64,000 nt of DNA from Psychrobacter sp. JCM 18901 (GTDB lineage: Bacteria; Pseudomonadota; Gammaproteobacteria; Pseudomonadales; Moraxellaceae). Location: positions 186,001 through 250,000 of the forward strand of contig NZ_BAWH01000001.1 in NCBI RefSeq assembly GCF_000586435.1, in the 5' to 3' direction. The translations under genes were made by a program, and so were the position numbers. The notes under the pieces are model-generated. The model had not been told where the DNA came from and did no database searches. It worked only from the letters and a program-made list of their open reading frames with translations. This document shows, piece after piece, positions 61,053-64,000 of the stretch (positions are counted from its first letter, which is position 1; each line of letters opens with the position of its first letter).

Positions 61053-62151
61053 TTATCGCTTTTTGATGCTAGTACCAGTTTGATTGACATTATTCAACCA
61101 ACGCTGTCTGCGTCTTGCAGGACTATCATAGCGAAGTAGCAACCATAGTAATCGGGCATAAATAGCAGGTATGGTCAAACGTCCACCAGCAATGACATGA
61201 TGCTCGTACTGCCAACTGCCTGCTGCATAGCTATCGCTGACGCCACCAAATGGACATTGACTGGCTGATATCACCATATGTCCACGTTCATGAGCAAGGG
61301 ACAGTGTCTCTGCTAATGCAGCTGAATAAGGGATGTTACCGGCGCCAAATCCTAATAGAATAATGCCACATGGTGGCTGCGACAATAAAGCTTGTAGCTG
61401 GTTGTTTATCATCGAACATCGTTAGGTAGGCAATATAGCGCATGAACACTTGCGTTTTCAGCACGTGTTTTAATACTGGACAGCAAGTCTTGTTGGTCAT
61501 CGAGCCAATGTTGCCTACGCGTGTCAGGTAGATTTTTTATATAGCTATTGGCTGGATAAGCGGCGCGGGAATGACCAGTAAATGCCATCAGATCATGGCT
61601 GTGAATTTTTTGTACCGTTTGAGCAGGCCATGATTCGCCGCTAAAACTAATTTTCACGCCTGATTCACCCGCAGCGGCTAGTTTTAATGAGTCGTTGAGA
61701 TTGCCCCAAGCATCGCTATGTTCATCGATGTTATAGGAATGCAATATCTCACTGTCTAATAATGGACGCATACTTGCGGTCAAAACAATACAGATATCAC
61801 TACCTGCAAACGCTTCTGCTAAAAATGCGCCTAAGTAACTCAACGTATCCGTGCCAGTGATGAGTACAAAGCGTCTATCACCTTTGGCATAGGCATTCAG
61901 GAGTAGTTGATAGAAATGGGTAAAATCGACAGGGGTAAGCTGGCTGCTGTCTTTGATCAGGGCGTTTTCCAACCATGAGACGGTCGGTAAGTTATTCGTA
62001 CTGTCTTGCGCGGACAAAAGTTTTTGTAGAGTAGGCAAAAACACTTCTGCTGATAATGGCGCCAATGGTCTGCCATAGCTACCAAAGGTACCGCCAGCAT
62101 AAATCAGTTGAATAGGATCGGATAGTTTTTGAGCATAACAGAAGATGGCAT
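61053..62151 (-). CDS. L-asparaginase, frameshifts
   Basis: Hydrolyses asparagine to aspartate and ammonia. Repaired it is about 366 aa. The N-terminal nucleophile Thr is in AGGTFGSYG and the second Thr-Asp in ITGTDTLSYL; the C-terminal domain has LLGFGAGNIPYS and SQCPFGGVSDSYAAGSW. Breaks near 62122 (A5 for A6) and near 61410. ATG 62151 is the first possible start; ATG 62136 is an alternative, both without a clear ribosome site. No signal peptide is evident, favouring the cytosolic form. Confidence 0.88.
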
Positions 62152-62251
62152 AGTATCAACACAGTAAACAATTATGGAAGAAAAGAGGCGCTAGAGGATT
62201 GAGCAACGATGGCTGAAGGGTTCAATAATAGATAGTATTAGAGTTAAATGC

Positions 62252-62295
62252 AAAAAAATCAGCAAGCATCCCGTGATTAGGAAGTACTTGCTGAT
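62252..62295 (-). terminator. Terminator after the FimV-like gene
   Basis: ATCAGCAAG / CTTGCTGAT pair and are followed on the minus strand by TTTTTTT. Confidence 0.75.
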
Positions 62296-62313
62296 AAGAG
62301 ACTAGACTATTGA

Positions 62314-63975
62314 CTACGCAGTACGTTCAAGTAGTAACTGTGCTTGCTGTTTCTGTTCACTATTACCTTGAGCTATCACCTCATTGAGTAGACGCTTTGC
62401 ACTGTCATATTCACCCAGTTGCAGATATTGATCTGCCAAGTCTAAAGTCACTTGATTACTGTCTAGTGACTTTACGAAATCAAAATCTGCTGCGAACCGT
62501 GATGAGAAATCTTCTGCTGACTCAGTCTCTTGAGGCGTAATAGGAGTGTCACTCTCAACTGGTGCAGCTGTAGAGACTGGGGTAGTGGTCGACGGAGTGT
62601 CAAATAGAGAATCAGCATCGTCAATATTAAAATCATCGTCTATCAGTGTATTGTCATCAAATCTCAATGGTGCAGCAGGTGCGATATTCGATTCTTCAAC
62701 AACGCTAACATCATTAACCTCGATATCATCATTGAGTAATGGTTCCTCAAGATTAATATTTGCAAAGCTCTCTTCTTCAAGGGTCATACTCTCAGAAGCA
62801 TTACTTCCAAAATCAGTATTTTCCAGAATGAAATTGTCAAAATCACTGTCGTTTTCAGTCGTAGATAGGTCGTCATTGGAGACAGTACTGATATCATCTG
62901 ATGCATCTAGACTGCCCAAAGATAAAGCAAAGTCATCTTCACCGTTTTGGATAGTATCAATAGAGTGTGGTTCTGAATTCGTAGATATGTCATTAGTGAC
63001 GACGTCGTCTTTGTCTGCATCGGCTGCTAAATCATCGAAGTCTAATATAAAGTCTTCTTCTAGTACTGCTTTCTCATTGTCATCATGTGAGAGGTTAGTG
63101 TCTATAGATGATTCATTCGAAGTATCATCAAATGAATCAAAGTCAAACTCAAAGTCACTAAGATCGTTAGCTTCGTTATTACTAACATTATCGTTAGCAG
63201 AGCTCTCTAAAACGTCGTTATTTACATTGTCCAATGGTGTGACAGGCATTTCACTTGTCGTATTAGGCGCATCGAAATCGTTCTCTAAATCGCTGAGAGT
63301 CAGATCAAAGCTATCATTCGGATTTTCGGTAATAGAACTAACATTATCGACTTTGTCTGATAACTCTAAGCTGTCGATAGGTTCATTTATTGCAGTATCG
63401 TTATTACTTTCTTCAATTGACTGGTGATCTACTGTATTAGTACTATCATTCTGACTAATAGGCAAATCGAAGTCGATAGCGTCAAAATCATCTTTGGCAT
63501 TGTCCGTTGCCAGTGTTTGCGCAGCGGCAGGTTCTAATTCATCAAACGATAGATTTCTTATCTCGTCTGCTTGAGCGATAGTCTGACTGTCGTTATGATT
63601 TCTTATAGACTCATAAATATTATTAAAATCTTCTGGCTGATTTATCGTCGCGTATATGCTGAGTAGTTTAAGAGACAATACACTGTTATGAGGTTTTTCA
63701 CTTAGACCACGTTTAATGGTTTCGATCGCCTTGTCATAGCGCTGCTGATCCACAAAACGCTGAGCAATAGTGATATGGTCAAATTTATGGCTATTGCTGA
63801 CATTAGTGTGGGTAGGAGTATCATAGTCTACTTTTGGTGATGGAGTAGGCGTATCTTTTCTTGCATTAATAGGCGAAGGTGATGACGATTTCTGCGCCTT
63901 ATTTTTGCGCAAGAATAAAGCAGCCACTAACAGAATAAGCGCCAATCCGGCGATGATATATAGCATATTGTCCAT
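62314..63975 (-). CDS. FimV-like membrane-anchored TPR protein
   Basis: About 553 aa. Start at 63975 (AGGA upstream) rather than the window-edge ATG. One N-terminal membrane helix (MLYIIAGLALILLVAALFL), a first TPR-like unit (AQRFVDQQRYDKAIETIKRG), then about 350 residues extremely rich in Asp, Asn, Ser and Glu, and a C-terminal FimV-type TPR (LADQYLQLGEYDSAKRLLNE). FimV proteins organise cell poles, type IV pili and peptidoglycan contacts. No LysM domain is visible, so it is a shortened form. Intact. Confidence 0.8.
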   Translation of the reverse strand: MDNMLYIIAGLALILLVAALFLRKNKAQKSSSPSPINARKDTPTPSPKVDYDTPTHTNVSNSHKFDHITIAQRFVDQQRYDKAIETIKRGLSEKPHNSVLSLKLLSIYATINQPEDFNNIYESIRNHNDSQTIAQADEIRNLSFDELEPAAAQTLATDNAKDDFDAIDFDLPISQNDSTNTVDHQSIEESNNDTAINEPIDSLELSDKVDNVSSITENPNDSFDLTLSDLENDFDAPNTTSEMPVTPLDNVNNDVLESSANDNVSNNEANDLSDFEFDFDSFDDTSNESSIDTNLSHDDNEKAVLEEDFILDFDDLAADADKDDVVTNDISTNSEPHSIDTIQNGEDDFALSLGSLDASDDISTVSNDDLSTTENDSDFDNFILENTDFGSNASESMTLEEESFANINLEEPLLNDDIEVNDVSVVEESNIAPAAPLRFDDNTLIDDDFNIDDADSLFDTPSTTTPVSTAAPVESDTPITPQETESAEDFSSRFAADFDFVKSLDSNQVTLDLADQYLQLGEYDSAKRLLNEVIAQGNSEQKQQAQLLLERTA

Positions 63976-64000
63976 AGTTATTCCTACGCCTGTGATCACA

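Noticed and set aside
62546-63427. Long open frame on the + strand
   Set aside because: It is the antisense of the acidic low-complexity part of the FimV-like gene. The Ser/Leu/Lys composition follows from the Asp/Asn/Ser codons on the other strand.

Overview
The window looks like chromosomal DNA of a Moraxellaceae gammaproteobacterium, most likely Psychrobacter. The basis is the tmRNA tag ANDETYALAA, the AT-rich intergenic DNA, and the neighbourhoods sspA-sspB-petCBA, uup-slyX, leuC-leuD-lipoprotein-leuB and infA-truA-asparaginase-fimV-like, together with paired FadL-type porins. The genus is an inference; no search was run.

Layout. 1-1724: a glycerophosphodiester phosphodiesterase cut by the window edge and a small alpha/beta-hydrolase. 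1767-2167: tmRNA gene (ssrA) with a clear sigma70-type promoter. 2153-12470: a 10.3 kb integrated element bounded by a 19-bp direct repeat of the ssrA 3' end. It carries a tyrosine integrase, an unrecognised coiled-coil gene, an AlpA-like regulator, an HTH protein, a KilA-N protein, two unknowns, a DUF927-type primase-helicase, a cluster of 12 TGGGACA/TGTCCCR motifs, two tiny exported-protein genes on the opposite strand and a lipoprotein gene. No capsid, terminase, relaxase or secretion gene is seen, so it resembles a phage satellite or replicative genomic island. 12759-17229: acyl-CoA synthetase, tRNA-Leu(UAA), tRNA-Cys(GCA) and a sodium:solute symporter with small membrane partners. 17828-21325: fdhD and an FdhF/YdeP-family molybdoenzyme. 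21541-25911: an ABC importer with two tandem substrate-binding lipoproteins. 26515-29103: a His/Gly-rich exported protein and metG. 29463-35313: a module for ketone body and 3-hydroxybutyrate use (gntP-like, atoE, scoA, scoB, bdhA). 35509-39118: mrp/apbC, two unknowns (one DUF2804) and dcd. 39269-43177: sspB, sspA and the cytochrome bc1 operon petABC. 43699-49259: uup, slyX and two FadL-family porin genes. 49821-52650: putP and a LysR regulator divergent from leuC. 53026-57261: leuC-leuD-lipoprotein-leuB. 57505-58315: an IS1-family insertion with an 8-bp target duplication. 58447-63975: L,D-transpeptidase, infA, truA, asparaginase and a FimV-like protein.

How parts work together. The tmRNA tag made from ssrA is the substrate recognised by SspB, encoded 37 kb away, which delivers tagged peptides to ClpXP. 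The 3-hydroxybutyrate module can import short-chain acids, oxidise hydroxybutyrate and activate acetoacetate to acetoacetyl-CoA. FdhD activates molybdoenzymes such as its neighbour. The integrated element replaces the 3' flank of ssrA without harming the RNA and supplies its own terminator.

An important caveat: about half of the protein genes are broken by one-base shifts, nearly all at short homopolymers, and the full-length family protein is restored by adding or removing one base. This pattern points to sequencing error rather than gene decay. I therefore give full gene spans and mark the frame breaks.
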